Source of the DNA: Sinomicrobium pectinilyticum
GTDB lineage: Bacteria; Bacteroidota; Bacteroidia; Flavobacteriales; Flavobacteriaceae
NCBI RefSeq assembly: GCF_003725735.1
Contig: NZ_RJTM01000099.1
Span: 36,732-100,731 of the forward strand
Reading direction: 5' to 3'
DNA length: 64,000 nt
This document shows, piece by piece, positions 29,351-41,000 of this stretch. Positions within the stretch are counted from its first letter, which is position 1. The number at the start of each line of letters is the position of its first letter. The notes under the pieces are model-generated. The model worked only from the letters and a program-made list of their open reading frames with translations. It was not told the DNA's origin and did no database searches. Made by a program: the position numbers and the translations under genes.

Positions 29351-29419
29351 AAAACGAGTTCCGGGAACAGGAGCCTGATCTGTAATATACAGCTTCCCGG
29401 GCCCTCCTGTTTCCCGAAC
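29351..29419 (-). terminator. Nested hairpin with T tract on the minus strand
   Basis: Arms 29358-29373 and 29404-29419 are near-complementary (TTCCGGGAACAGGAG against CTCCTGTTTCCCGAA), enclosing a second hairpin CTGTA-ATA-TACAG (29380-29392). Read on the minus strand the outer stem is followed by CTCGTTTTTT (29351-29358). This fits an intrinsic terminator ending transcription from the gliding side before the SRPBCC-DinB gene, or an attenuator in that gene's leader. Apart from this, 29218-29555 shows no gene. Confidence 0.55.
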
Positions 29420-29555
29420 CGGACGCTTATTTAAAGGAAGGACTTAACAGCGAATTAACCATAAAATGAAATAAGATGAAGCAGGGTGTTGTTTTTTTAT
29501 ACGTCAGGCACCACCGGTTTTCATCAAAAATAAAAGGGGAGGAAATGCCTAAAAA

Positions 29556-29647
29556 CAAAAAAAGCCCTCCGCTACAGCGGAAAAGCCTTTCATTGGTCTA
29601 ACTACTAAACCTGGGTAAATCAGGGATTCACCCTAAACAACACAACT
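29556..29647 (-). ncRNA. Candidate structured small RNA with own promoter and terminator
   Basis: A -7-like element TACTTTTA (29654-29661, minus strand) is followed about 10 nt later by TTGTGTTGTTTAGGGTG. The RNA can fold AGGG-TGAAT-CCCT and other short stems. It ends in TTTTCCGC-TGTA-GCGGAGGG, an 8-bp stem with three G-U pairs, directly followed by CTTTTTTTG (29551-29563). A promoter-like box, structure and a clean terminator within about 100 nt suggest an independent small RNA. Blocks TTGTGTTG, TTTAC(CC)AGGT and AGACxxAAT recur in the leader hairpin at 48097-48169, so the two are probably related. No Rfam search was possible. Confidence 0.5.
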
Positions 29648-29957
29648 AAATTTTAAAAGTAAAAAGCTCCTGAATTTTGAAACTTTCTCCTTTTTCGGCG
29701 GTCCGGGCAGGATTGAATCCCACCAAAACACGTTTATAATCAATTCATTAAGCAACTTCCTCTCTACAATCATCGGAACATTCTTCATTTCCCGGACAGT
29801 CACTACAAATGCTGGGCAAAAATACGGGTATTTTTTGAATTGATAAAAATAAAAGTTGTTTTTTTAGCCTCCGATACCGTATAAAATATTTATTGCCCGG
29901 ATGAGACCAAAGGCCCGCCATGGGAAATCCGGCACTCGCGAGATTTACCGGATGTCG

Positions 29958-30776
29958 TTATTTACCGGTACACGCATTGAGTTCCTTCAGCATCTTTTCC
30001 GTTATTTCCCTGAATTTTCCCTTATAAAAGTCCCGGGTTTCCCGAAGGCTTTCATTTTCCAACACTTCTTCGCTTCTTTTATATGCTCCGGTAGCAGTGA
30101 ATTCTTTTTCGCAGGAAAAAGTACGGATGAGTTCTACTGCGGCACTTTCCATTTTGTACAATTCTATTTCCGCTTTTACCATAAGCTCTTTCTGTGCATC
30201 GAGTTCCAATTCCCTTTCTTCCTTCAGGCGCTGTTCCAGCAGACGTTGTTCCTGTAGCTTTTTTTCCAGTTCTTTCTGCCTGGCGATAAGGGCTTCCTGT
30301 TCCTTTTTCAGGGCCATTTGCTTTTCCGCTAGTGTTTCTGTCTTTTCCCCCTTCACCTTTTTATCATCATAATCATTTTCCTTTTCGGCATCCGGCATCT
30401 CCGAAGGGACCGGGTCCGTATCGGCCGTACATAAATCCAGGGCGGTGATCAGCTCATCGAGAAAGGCACGGGCTTTTTTAACATAAAACCTTCCCATATC
30501 CCAATCTTCCGGGTCCATGGCCTTTTCCAGGTTGTCCTTAACATCATAAATGATGGGGCCCGCTTTGGTACACCCACAGCTTCCCAGTTGTTCCTCCGCT
30601 TTTTCTATCGCTTCCATAGACCGTTTTGCATAATACCGCTGATGGTCAAAATTATTGGCCTTAAGGGATTTTCCGCTATGCGAAAAGGCATAGGTTACCG
30701 CAGAATACAGGGAAGTACAATCTGCAAAAGTAAAAGCAGAAAACATCATAAAAACAGAACACAGTATATATTTCAT
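29958..30776 (-). CDS. Secreted coiled-coil protein at the end of the gliding operon
   Basis: 272 residues with a signal peptide (MKYILCSVFMMFSAFTFA). A helical domain (about 20-120) carries Cys residues near 20, 67, 69 and 116, including GSCGCTK, which could form disulfides. A strong coiled coil (about 145-205) is rich in Glu, Lys, Leu and Gln, with the repeating EKQMALKKEQEALIARQKE pattern. A last helical part holds Cys residues near 219 and 269. It lies 82 bp after the sprF-like gene on the same strand, so it may be part of the gliding/T9SS operon. I do not recognise a named family; a periplasmic scaffold is a guess from the coiled coil. Confidence 0.6.
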   Translation of the reverse strand: MKYILCSVFMMFSAFTFADCTSLYSAVTYAFSHSGKSLKANNFDHQRYYAKRSMEAIEKAEEQLGSCGCTKAGPIIYDVKDNLEKAMDPEDWDMGRFYVKKARAFLDELITALDLCTADTDPVPSEMPDAEKENDYDDKKVKGEKTETLAEKQMALKKEQEALIARQKELEKKLQEQRLLEQRLKEERELELDAQKELMVKAEIELYKMESAAVELIRTFSCEKEFTATGAYKRSEEVLENESLRETRDFYKGKFREITEKMLKELNACTGK

Positions 30777-30858
30777 GAAAATTATAAGTTTTAGGATTGA
30801 AAAAAATAATATCAGTGGTATACGGGTCGGGGCGATCAGAGGATAATTTCACGGAACA

Positions 30859-31812
30859 TTACCATCCTCCCGTATTGAGGGTACATTTGCATTCCCCTAT
30901 TCCCTGGAAGATATCCAGCCCCAGGGTAATCATATGCGTCCCGCTGTTGTACCCGAAAATAGAGTTGAGCGATACCTGGTAGGAATAAGCCGCGTAAAAA
31001 TTACTGATTTTAATACCGCCCATAGGCCCTATATTCAGCGGGTCCAGTACCTGGTCATTGAGAAAACGGTAAGATATCCCTGCCCAGTAATAATCTTCGA
31101 AATCGTACTTCCTGAATTTAATATTAAAATCGGTACTGGAACGCCCGTCGCTTTCGAATATCTGGAAATACACCGAGGGTTCTATTTCGAATTCGCTCCT
31201 TTTGTGTTTCCGAAACCTGTACCCGGCGTAGATATAGTAATTCCGCAGGATATTGGGCTCGGTCACCGCAAAATCGTCTGTCCGCTTGTTCAGCAGGTTA
31301 GCCGCATTAAGGCTTATGTACAACCTCCGGTAACGATATAATACGCCTACGTCGAAATTATGGTTGTTTACAAGCCGGTTATCCGTGATCCCCGGGTCTC
31401 CCGCAGGAAACTCGGAAACATCTATTTTGAACTGGTTGAAGTTATAGGAAAGCCCGAAAGAGAGGAAATTATTCTCATACGGATCGATGGTAAGGTGATG
31501 TGCGTAAGATAGCCTGCCGCCATACTGCCTGGTATAACCGTTCTTATCGTTAAAAAAGGTGATCCCCACCCCGGACCGCATCCCCAGCCGTACATCACCG
31601 GCGATTGATTGTGTATTGGGCGAATCTTTTATCCCTACCCATTGAGTGACACCATTGGCGCGTATTCTTATATATTCTCCGATACCCGCATAGGTCGGGG
31701 AAATAACAAATTCACTGTCTGCGAGGTATTGTGTATATACGGGCAGGGTAAGTTCCTGGGCATAGGTTTTTACAACAAAAAGAACAGCCAGTATACATAG
31801 TTTTTTTCTCAT
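30859..31812 (-). CDS. sprF: PorP/SprF family type IX secretion outer-membrane protein
   Basis: 317 residues. A signal peptide is followed by the PorP/SprF start (LPVYTQYLADSEFVISPTYAG) and a beta-barrel to the C-terminus. In Flavobacterium johnsoniae SprF is needed to secrete the adhesin SprB and is encoded directly after it. Here the gene follows the giant SprB-like adhesin by 224 bp on the same strand, so the same partnership is likely. Type B T9SS substrates generally need a cognate PorP/SprF protein. The symbol is given on family plus gene order and not on proven orthology. Confidence 0.85.
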   Translation of the reverse strand: MRKKLCILAVLFVVKTYAQELTLPVYTQYLADSEFVISPTYAGIGEYIRIRANGVTQWVGIKDSPNTQSIAGDVRLGMRSGVGITFFNDKNGYTRQYGGRLSYAHHLTIDPYENNFLSFGLSYNFNQFKIDVSEFPAGDPGITDNRLVNNHNFDVGVLYRYRRLYISLNAANLLNKRTDDFAVTEPNILRNYYIYAGYRFRKHKRSEFEIEPSVYFQIFESDGRSSTDFNIKFRKYDFEDYYWAGISYRFLNDQVLDPLNIGPMGGIKISNFYAAYSYQVSLNSIFGYNSGTHMITLGLDIFQGIGECKCTLNTGGW

Positions 31813-32036
31813 TTGTTTATATTTTTTGGCCCGAAGCCACTTTTCCGCTTCTTTTGAACACCGGTACGGGTACCGGAGAAATCCGGGTTAGTTATTGGCA
31901 CGGGCTGTCAGGCCTTGATCCGGACTCTGAATTTTTATGGTTTCCTTTTAAGCCCGCCCGCTCCCGGAAACAACTCGCCCACACTGCGCAAAAAGGCATG
32001 TTATCTCCGGTAAGCAGGCAGCTTTTCAATATCCGT

Positions 32037-35000
32037 TTACCTGTAAAGGGTAAAGTGTCCTATGAACTCACGGGTATCATTTTCGCCGTTGAGCTTCAGT
32101 GTATACCAATAATCCCCGGTAGGCAACAATCTTCCTTTATAGATCCCGTCCCAGCCGGCTCCCTGGGGTAATTTGGCCAGTTCCCTTCCGTAACGGTCAT
32201 AAATAATCACTATCATATCCGGATATGCTTCGGAGTTGCGTATCTTCCAGGCGTCTTCATATCCGTCCCCGTTAGGGGTAAATACATTGGGGATCTCTAT
32301 GTCTATGAATTCCATGCTTATGGAAGTCATGGCCACACAGCCATTGGCATCGACTACACGCACCGTATAAACAGCAGTGTGGCTTATGTAATAGGTATTT
32401 TTGCCGTTAAGGCTTATATCGTCAACATAGTATTCGTATCCCCCGGCACCTCCGGATGCTATGGCCGTAATCTGGTTCAGGTTGTTTACTTCCAATCGTA
32501 ATTCCAGCGGTTCTACATCATCCACGGTAAAGGAGACATTTCGGGAACAACCATTGGCATGTATTACTTCTACCGTATGTAATCCCGGTGCAAGATTATG
32601 GAAAGTATTCCCGAGCTGCCCTGCCGCACCATCCAGTCTGTACATAACATTATCCTTCACATTTTCGTTGACCCCGATAGTCACTTCATTGGTCGAATAC
32701 GCCCCGGAACAGCTATAGCTGACAACAGCCCGGGGATCTATGGTCACCGGTCCGGCAAATATCACGGGAGCTACAAACACACATCCCCCGGAATCTTTCA
32801 CATAAATCTCATGGGTCCTGCCTCCGGAAAGCCCGGTAAACATAAAGCGGTTGTTTACATAATTACCGGGGCCGTTCAGGCTGGTAGCATATGGAGGGGT
32901 TCCGCCCGAGACCTGTATCTCTACATAGGCATCCGAATCTCCCTGGCAAATTTCTTCCTGCCGGTCGACAACCTGTACGTTTATCGGCTGTGCCGGTCCG
33001 GCTATGGTTGCATTAGCTGTTACCGTGCACCCCGCTTCGTCACGGGCAATAATGGTATAGGTCCCTGCTCCCAGATCACGGAATATGTTGGAAGACTGGT
33101 ATACATCTATGCCCTCAACGGCATATTCTATATTGCCATGTCCCCCGGTTGCCTGTATGGTTATCATACCGGTTTCCGTCCCGTAACAATCCACATCTGT
33201 CGTAGCGGTAACCTCTACCCTGTCCAAAGGTGTCACCGGATCGACGGTAAAAGACACACTTTTCATACATCCGTTGGTATGCCGTACATCGACCGTATGG
33301 AGGCCGGGTGCGAGGTTCACAAAAATGTTATTGGTCCGCGGGGCTCCTCCATCAAGGGAATAGGTTACCCTGGTCACTTCATCCGGGTCGGCTATGTTAA
33401 CAACAACTTCATTGGTAAATGAACTGTTTCTGCAATAGCCGTATGCTATAGTTACCGTAGGAACGATATCCACACCTTCCGGTATGGAAATCACTTCATA
33501 GGTTTCACACCCATTGGCATCCTTTATGAAGACCACATAGGTCTCCCCGCCGGTAAGGCCTGCAAACTGTACTCTGCCACTCTGATAATCACTGGTGTTA
33601 TTCAGGCTTGTCTCATATGGCGCTGTTCCCCCGGTAATCTGTACATCTATAGACGCATCCCCGTCGTCCTTACATATTTCCGCCGTATATGAGAGGGTAG
33701 CATCCAGTTCATCCGGTTGGGTAACCGAGAGTTCGAACTGCCTGAAACAACCGTTGGCATCCTGTGCTATTACGGTATAGTCTCCTGCAGCCAGCCCGTC
33801 GAACTCGCCTGTTTCATCGAACTGTCTGAGGTTTGGTGAAATAGCATATTTGACTGTTCCGGTACCTCCTGTAGCGGTCAGGGAAATCCTTCCGTCGGAA
33901 CCACCGTAGCAGGAAACATGGATAATGTCCGGATCGACGACCAGTTCATCCGGTTCCGTTACCGAAATCATTCCGGAAACCTTCTCACAATCATTACTCT
34001 CCACTTTTACATGATAGTCCCCGGCTATAAGGCCGTTAAACACTCCCGAAGTATTTTGCTGCCCTGCGATCTCATCCTGGTTTTCATCCAGAAGTATATA
34101 CACATAATTTCCTAGCCCTCCCGTAGCCGATGCTCTTATTACGCCGGTATTGTCTCCGTAACAGTTTACACTTGTCGAGGAAAGATCGAGGTTTATTGCT
34201 ATGTCCTGTATTTCTGCAATAGTTACTTCATTACTTCGCACCGGTTCACAATTGTCAGCATCCCTGGCATAAACCGTATATGTCCCCGGCTCCTTGGTAA
34301 AGGTATCCACAGAAGTATAAGGGCCATTTATGTTTTCACTGAACATATAAGGTCCTCCCGTACCGCCGGTCGCGGAAGCGCGTATCTCCGCATCATTTTC
34401 GCAGGTTATACCGCTAACGATCTCCAGTGTGGCCACAATGGGGGCCGGTTCGGTGATGGTGATGGTATTGGTAGTATAAATACATCCCCACTCGTCTTCT
34501 ACGGTAATGGAATAAATGCCTGCTCCCAAATTTGTAAAAGCGGGGTTTGCGGACAGGTCCGAGGTACTGACTATGGTCGTACCATCATCGGCATAGCGGT
34601 TAAGCCTGTATCCGTAATTACCGGAACCGCCGGCAACGTTCTGTACGCCCACTTGTACATTATCGTCTCCTATACACTGCAATTCCGTTCCCGGAACAGC
34701 TGCTATATCGGCTGTTACCGGGGTCGGGGTGGACAGGTTAACATCATCTAACCGTACTATACATCCTCCGGCATCTTTTACCCATACCTGGTAGGCATTG
34801 GCCGTTAAGCCCGTATAATTTCTCGTTGTGGTAAAGTCGCTTTCGGACGGTGCGGGAGAGGACGTAGGGGCCACGTAATAAGTGAAACCACCCCATCCGC
34901 CGGATGCAAGAATGTATATACTTCCTTCGGTCCGCTCACAGGTAATGGGAGTGACCGTAACTTCGGTTTCCTCTTCTATATCTCCTCCTATCGGTTCGGA

Positions 35001-38000
35001 TATACCAAAGCCTATGGTGTTACTACATTCGGGAGAATCCATTTCTCTTACTACCACGTTATAGCTTCCGCCTTCGAGGTTTATGGGCGGCGTGGGGCCG
35101 TTGGACGCATTGTGTGCCCCGCTTTTAATCACGGTCGTATCATCGTTGGCATGGAATATTGCCCATTCGAATACCCCGGTATAGGAAGTTTCGGTTATTT
35201 CTATGGTTATCCTTCCTGTTTCGCTTCCCGGGCATGTGACATCATTCAAAACATCTACCACGACCTTAAACCTTTCCGGTTCGGCCACCGTATGGGTCAC
35301 GGGTACTATACATCCGGTATCTCTGTGTCTTACGAGAAAAATGTAAGACCCGGGGGCGAGACCGGTAATCTGGGTACCATAGGGCTGCCATGTATTATTA
35401 TCCGGATCACCGTCTTCGTCATCGAGGCTCCATTCGATCTTATTGGTATTCCCGGACGTCAGGGTTGCCCGCACCGATACGGATTCCCCGTTGGTACAGG
35501 TGGCCTCATCGTTTACTATAAGATGTGCTTCTATAATTTCGTCAAAGGCATCTATGGTTAGATTGGCTGTTCCCATACATCCTTCACTATCATATACATT
35601 AATTATGAAGTCTCCGCCTGCAGGATCTGCCCATATCAATTGTGGTGACGACCCTGATTGCACTATTGTTGAAGTGGCACTGTCTGTGAATTCATAGGTT
35701 ACATATGTCCCGGAGCCCCCGGTGATGGTGGCAGGGTCTATGCTAACAGATGCTTCGTCTGTATTATTCCCCTGGCTGCAACCGAATTGTGTAAGTGTAA
35801 TACCTGATGGCGGAATTACAATCGGGTCGGGTTCCCGGATCAGTATACCGGTACTATCCGTCTCACAAGAATTTGCTCCTGTAGCGGTAACGGTATAGCT
35901 TCCTTCGGGTACATTCTCAAATCCGTTGCCACCGGGCATTACGGTGATGCCGGGGAGCATAGGAGTGAGCGTATAAGAAAGTGGTTCTGCCCCGTTGTTT
36001 ATTGCGGTGATCCGGATGGTACCGTCATCTGCCCCGTTACAACTGATATCGGTAGCCCTTACGACAAACCCGGGTTGTATAGGTTCTTCGACAGTGATGG
36101 CCTTTTCTATTTCACATTTTGTGTAATCCGTAGTGGTATTGTCCGGCCCTTTGTCGTATACTGTTACGGTGTATTCGCCCGAAGCGGGTACGGTAAGGGT
36201 AAACGGATTGTCAGGCATGTCTCCCTCGGGTACGGTAACACCTCCGGCAATGGCATAGGAATAATTACCGGAACCTCCGGAAGCTGTAATTGTTATTTGT
36301 GCATCTGGACTTGCGGAACAGTCGAGTAGTTTGGATACCTCGGCCGTGGCTTCGAACAAGGAGTATACCTCCACGGTTTCCGGTCCGGCTATACAGCCGT
36401 TTTCATCTATGACCATCACTTCATAAATACCGGCCGTCACATTGGGGAAGATACCACCGTTATTCTCAAAACCGATCCCGTTATCTATGGAATAACTATA
36501 TGTTCCGGAGCCCCCGGTTGCTCCTATTTCTATGGAGAAAGGAGCGGAACAACCTTTTATATCCACCGAACTGATCTGCGGAGGCTGCGATGCATTCAGT
36601 ACTTCCGTCCCTACATCCCGGGCACAACCGTATTGATCTTCTATGCTTATGGTTACATCAACGGGAAGGGAAGGGTCTATTACTTTATCATAAGTGATAT
36701 TCACTACATTGTCCGTACTTACGATATCTTCATTTAAATTGGGACTGGTCAGGGTATAGGTGTAACCTCCCCATCCTCCTGTAGCTCCGACAATCCGTAC
36801 GAATCCCGGGGTATTACAGGTTATATCCTGTTTTTCTATACGATTTACCCTTATCTGGTTGGCTTCACCTATCCTTATATTCCTACTGGCACTGCTACAG
36901 GCATCAACGCCACTATTATCTACTTCGATCACTTCCAGGTAGTATTCACCGGGAGGCAAATTGTCTATCTCCACGGTAACGGGAACGCTGGTATAATCTA
37001 TAACCCCGTTACTATCGCGTACGACCGTGTTATCACCGGAACGTTTCAATTCCCAGCGCATCTGGTCCTCATGCTCCCCGGCATCTTCATAATTTATATC
37101 AAAAGTGATCTGCCCGTTATCTTCCTGGTAACATGCGGGGGTACTTTCATAGGATATTTCCGTATTGATTATATCAAATTCATCATAAATATCCACATCA
37201 TTTGCACGCACACAACCCGTAGCGTCTTTTACCAGAAAGGTATAGGTTCGTCCCGGCAAAAGTCCGGTGAATGTATATTCGGCCGAGGGTTGAGGAACAC
37301 CTCCGTCATTTACCCATTCCGGACTGCCCGGCGGCGGCGCTTCGCCGCTACCTTCTACAACGGCAAATGTATATGGAGGGACACCGCCTTCACCTTCTAC
37401 GGTAACCTGGAAATCACATCCCACCGCTGCGGCTTTTGCATCAATGACAAGGCTTACCGGCGGATACGGAACAATAAACGGGTCTTCAAAATCCACGCGG
37501 CATATTTCTTCGGAAGTCGCTTCATCATACGTTCGCATGGAAATAAGCAATTCCGACCCGGATACGTACCCGGTAAATTCGGGATCACTGCTCCAGTTCA
37601 CCCCGTTGTCCACACTGAACTGTACGGTAAGCCCGTCATAGTTACCGGGATAATTGGTAAAGCGCACACCGTATTCATCCGGATCGGTATTGTCGCAATC
37701 TTCGGGTAAAACAGCTTCCAGGTCTGCGGTAAGCTCTTCGGGTTCGTCTACAGCCACACTTTCTTCCTTCTCACATCCGAACCTGTCCCTTACTTTTACG
37801 GTATAAGCGCCTCCTTCCAGGTTGGTAAACAATCGCGATGTGCCGGCCATATCGGTTACAGAGGACACAACGGTGTTGGTATCGTCGAGAAGGTCAATCT
37901 GGTAAAGCCCCTGTACGGAGGTTATCTGTACATTTACAGTACCTGTTTCTCCATAACATTGGGCAGCTTCCGCCGAAACATCTATCAGCAATTCGGGTAC

Positions 38001-41000
38001 CAGGGCTATGGTTACGGTCTCCATGTATTCGCAATAACCTTCTCCACCGTTATTGTCCCGTACATATATGTCATAATCTCCCTGGTTTCCCGTGCTCACT
38101 TCAAATATATCCGTAGCGGAAAAATCTCCGTCTGTTACAGTACTTCCTGCAGGTACATAGGCATATACATAATTTCCGGTGCCGCCTTCGGGACTGACCT
38201 CTATGGTACCGGGATCACAATTTATATCTGTCGCCGTAACCGTGGCGATGAGTTCATTATGGATGACTACCGTAACGGGATCGGCAATACATCCGGCGCT
38301 GTCTTTCACCCTTACGGAATAGGTGCCGGCAGATAATTCCATAAAATAGTAGCCTTCTGCGGTAGGCGGATTGGGAGATCTCCATTCTCCCCCGTTGATC
38401 TGGAACTGGTACATTCCGTTGCCACTCTGTACTTCCACGGCGATCTGTCCGTTACTATCCCCGTTATAACAGGCTACCGGTTCAGCGGTAAAAGTTAAAG
38501 GCACAGGGGCATCAATAATTATATCTTCAAGGGAACCGGTACAATGGTTCTTATCCCTTACCCGGATGGTATAGGTGCCTGCGGCAACATCCTGAAACTG
38601 TCCGGTGGTCCCCGCTTCTGTCCAGGTTGCACCCCCGTCAATAGAAAAACGGTAAGGGGGTACTCCGCCACTGCCTTCCACAGTGATCCCGGCCCCCACC
38701 GTACATGTGGCTTCCACAACATCGGTTATATCTACCACTACAGCATCGGGTACATCTACATCTTCGGTAAATGTCATTTCACATTCGCCGTCGGCATAAC
38801 GTACCATTAAAGTAACCTGCCGGGCATCTGTATCCACAGGTACATTTACTACGGCAGGAGATGTAGTACGGGTATTCCACGTGGCACCTCCGTCCACGCT
38901 GTATTCATACCCGGTTGCCGTATTAAAGTTCCTGACGTTGAAGGAAATATTGGTCGTCGTCTCATCATGACAATAAAGGTCTGCCACATTGGTGATATTA
39001 ACATCAAATTCCCTACCGCTCTCAATCTGTACCGGTAGTTCTACCGTCCCCGGGCACTGTCTGGGCACCTGGTAGGCAATAATATCATCGAGAGCGAGAT
39101 CATTTCCCTGTATCACGGTTGAATTGGTGAGTATTACAATATCAAGCTCGGTCCGGTTGCCGGGGTTTAAAGGAATTTCATAATGGTGCCAGGTTTCATC
39201 CTTGGGGATGTCGGCAGTGGTGTATTCCGCTACAACCTGATCGGTATTATCCCGGAGTTGTATTACAAGGTTCGGATCTCCCAAACCGGCAGAACCGCTT
39301 CTATTGAGATTAATCCCCCAAACCGACACTATAACATCCCTGTCAGGTATCACATCGTGAACCGGCTTTCTGTACATAATACCTCCTTCACCCACAACAT
39401 CTCCTACATTGATAACCAGCATGCGGCCATTTGGCAGACCGGTGTGGTCCGCAGGTTGTATCCATGTACCGAATGGGTGTTCGATACGACCGGTTACGGC
39501 ATATTCCCCGTCGTTGATCTGCGGATTACCGTTCGGATCACAAGCAGTAGCCTGTCCGGTCTGCGGCTCAAAGCAGTATGCACTACTTATATAAGGGGTA
39601 GGTACTGTAGGCCCGGTACCAAAAGTTTCTACCATAAGCTCCCCGGCCTGTGGCGGATTTTTGGTCACATAATTCACCCTTATGGTATGGTTCCCGGGGG
39701 TAATTCCCGTAAATACGGCGGATGTACTGTCAGGAGTGTTCAATACGCCATCTATTTCATACCAGTAATCGTAATCTGCATTTTCCCCGTCCAGGTTTAT
39801 GGTCACCTCGGCATTGCCTTCACAATCATAATCCCCCACATCCACGGTAGCGGTAGGCGGATCCAATGGCTCGGGTACCTGCACTACCATAGCGTATACA
39901 CAACCTCCGGCATCTTTTATGCTCACATTGTGAGTACCGGAAGTGAGATATCCCGTATTGTTTCCATTATATGTAACCCCTCCGTCAAAACTATATTGAT
40001 ACGGCGGAGTTCCTCCTTCGGCATTGACAATACGCGTTTGCCCGCCGGCAGTGGGGTCGCATTCCACGGTTTCACTCACACCGGAAGTTGCGGTCAGCGG
40101 ACTATCGGGTTGAGTAATGGTAATATCTTCCGGGGCCCCGGTACAAACATTATTGCCACGGGTCTGGATCACGGTGAGCCTGTAATTTCCCGGAGGCAGG
40201 TTTTCAAAATTGTCACCAACCTGATAAGCCGACGTAATATCGTTACCGGCCTCGTCTTCCAGTAAATAGGAAAAAATCACATTGCCTCCGGGAGCATAAT
40301 CTATGGCAATACTGCCATCGCTTTCCCCGTAACAGCTAATATTTTCCGTATGAATATCATAATCCACCGGGGCGTACTCTTCTACGGTTACGTTGGCATA
40401 ATCGGCACAACCTTCTTCATCCATTACAATGAACTGGTAGTCCCCGGCCTCGGTTATTTCAAAAGTGCCGTTCTGCTGAAAATCATCAGTATAATCCGGG
40501 TTCAATGCCGTACCGTCTTTCCGGTATATGGCATACCAGTGTACGGCCCCGCCTCCACCGGAGGTCAGTTCCACCGTTCCTGTTCCGTTACAGGATATAT
40601 ATTCGGTAGCATTTGCGCTAAGCTGTAACGGGTCAAGCCTTGCCACCACAACATCTTCTTCGTAGAAACAGCTTCCGTCTTCGGCAGTAACTTCTATATG
40701 ATAGGTTGCCGCATCCGTAGGTTTAAATGTATACCTGGTATTACTAGTCGGACCTGAATTTGCCAACTCAACACTTTGTGTCTGGTTGGTAATGAGATAA
40801 TTATATTGTGGCCCCACATCTTCTACCGTGATATCGATCAGGCCCGGCACATCACAGGCGGTAACCGGATCTACCTCTATGTTTACGGTAAGTTCCCTGT
40901 TCTGAATTATAATATTATCTTCTACAAACACACAGCCATCTTGTACGTCCCTTTGCCTTATCTCCACTTTGTACACGCCGGTATCCGCAGCTTCTATACT

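Noticed and set aside
29690..29735. tRNA-like piece containing GGATTGAATCCC
   Set aside because: No acceptor stem, D arm or anticodon arm could be built on either strand.
39183..40265. Plus-strand open frame of 360 residues inside the giant adhesin gene
   Set aside because: It is antisense to the SprB-type repeats; its composition (Ile/Tyr/Gly/His rich) is the reverse complement of the repeat coding and it has no family features. Many similar antisense frames occur along 32037-43346.
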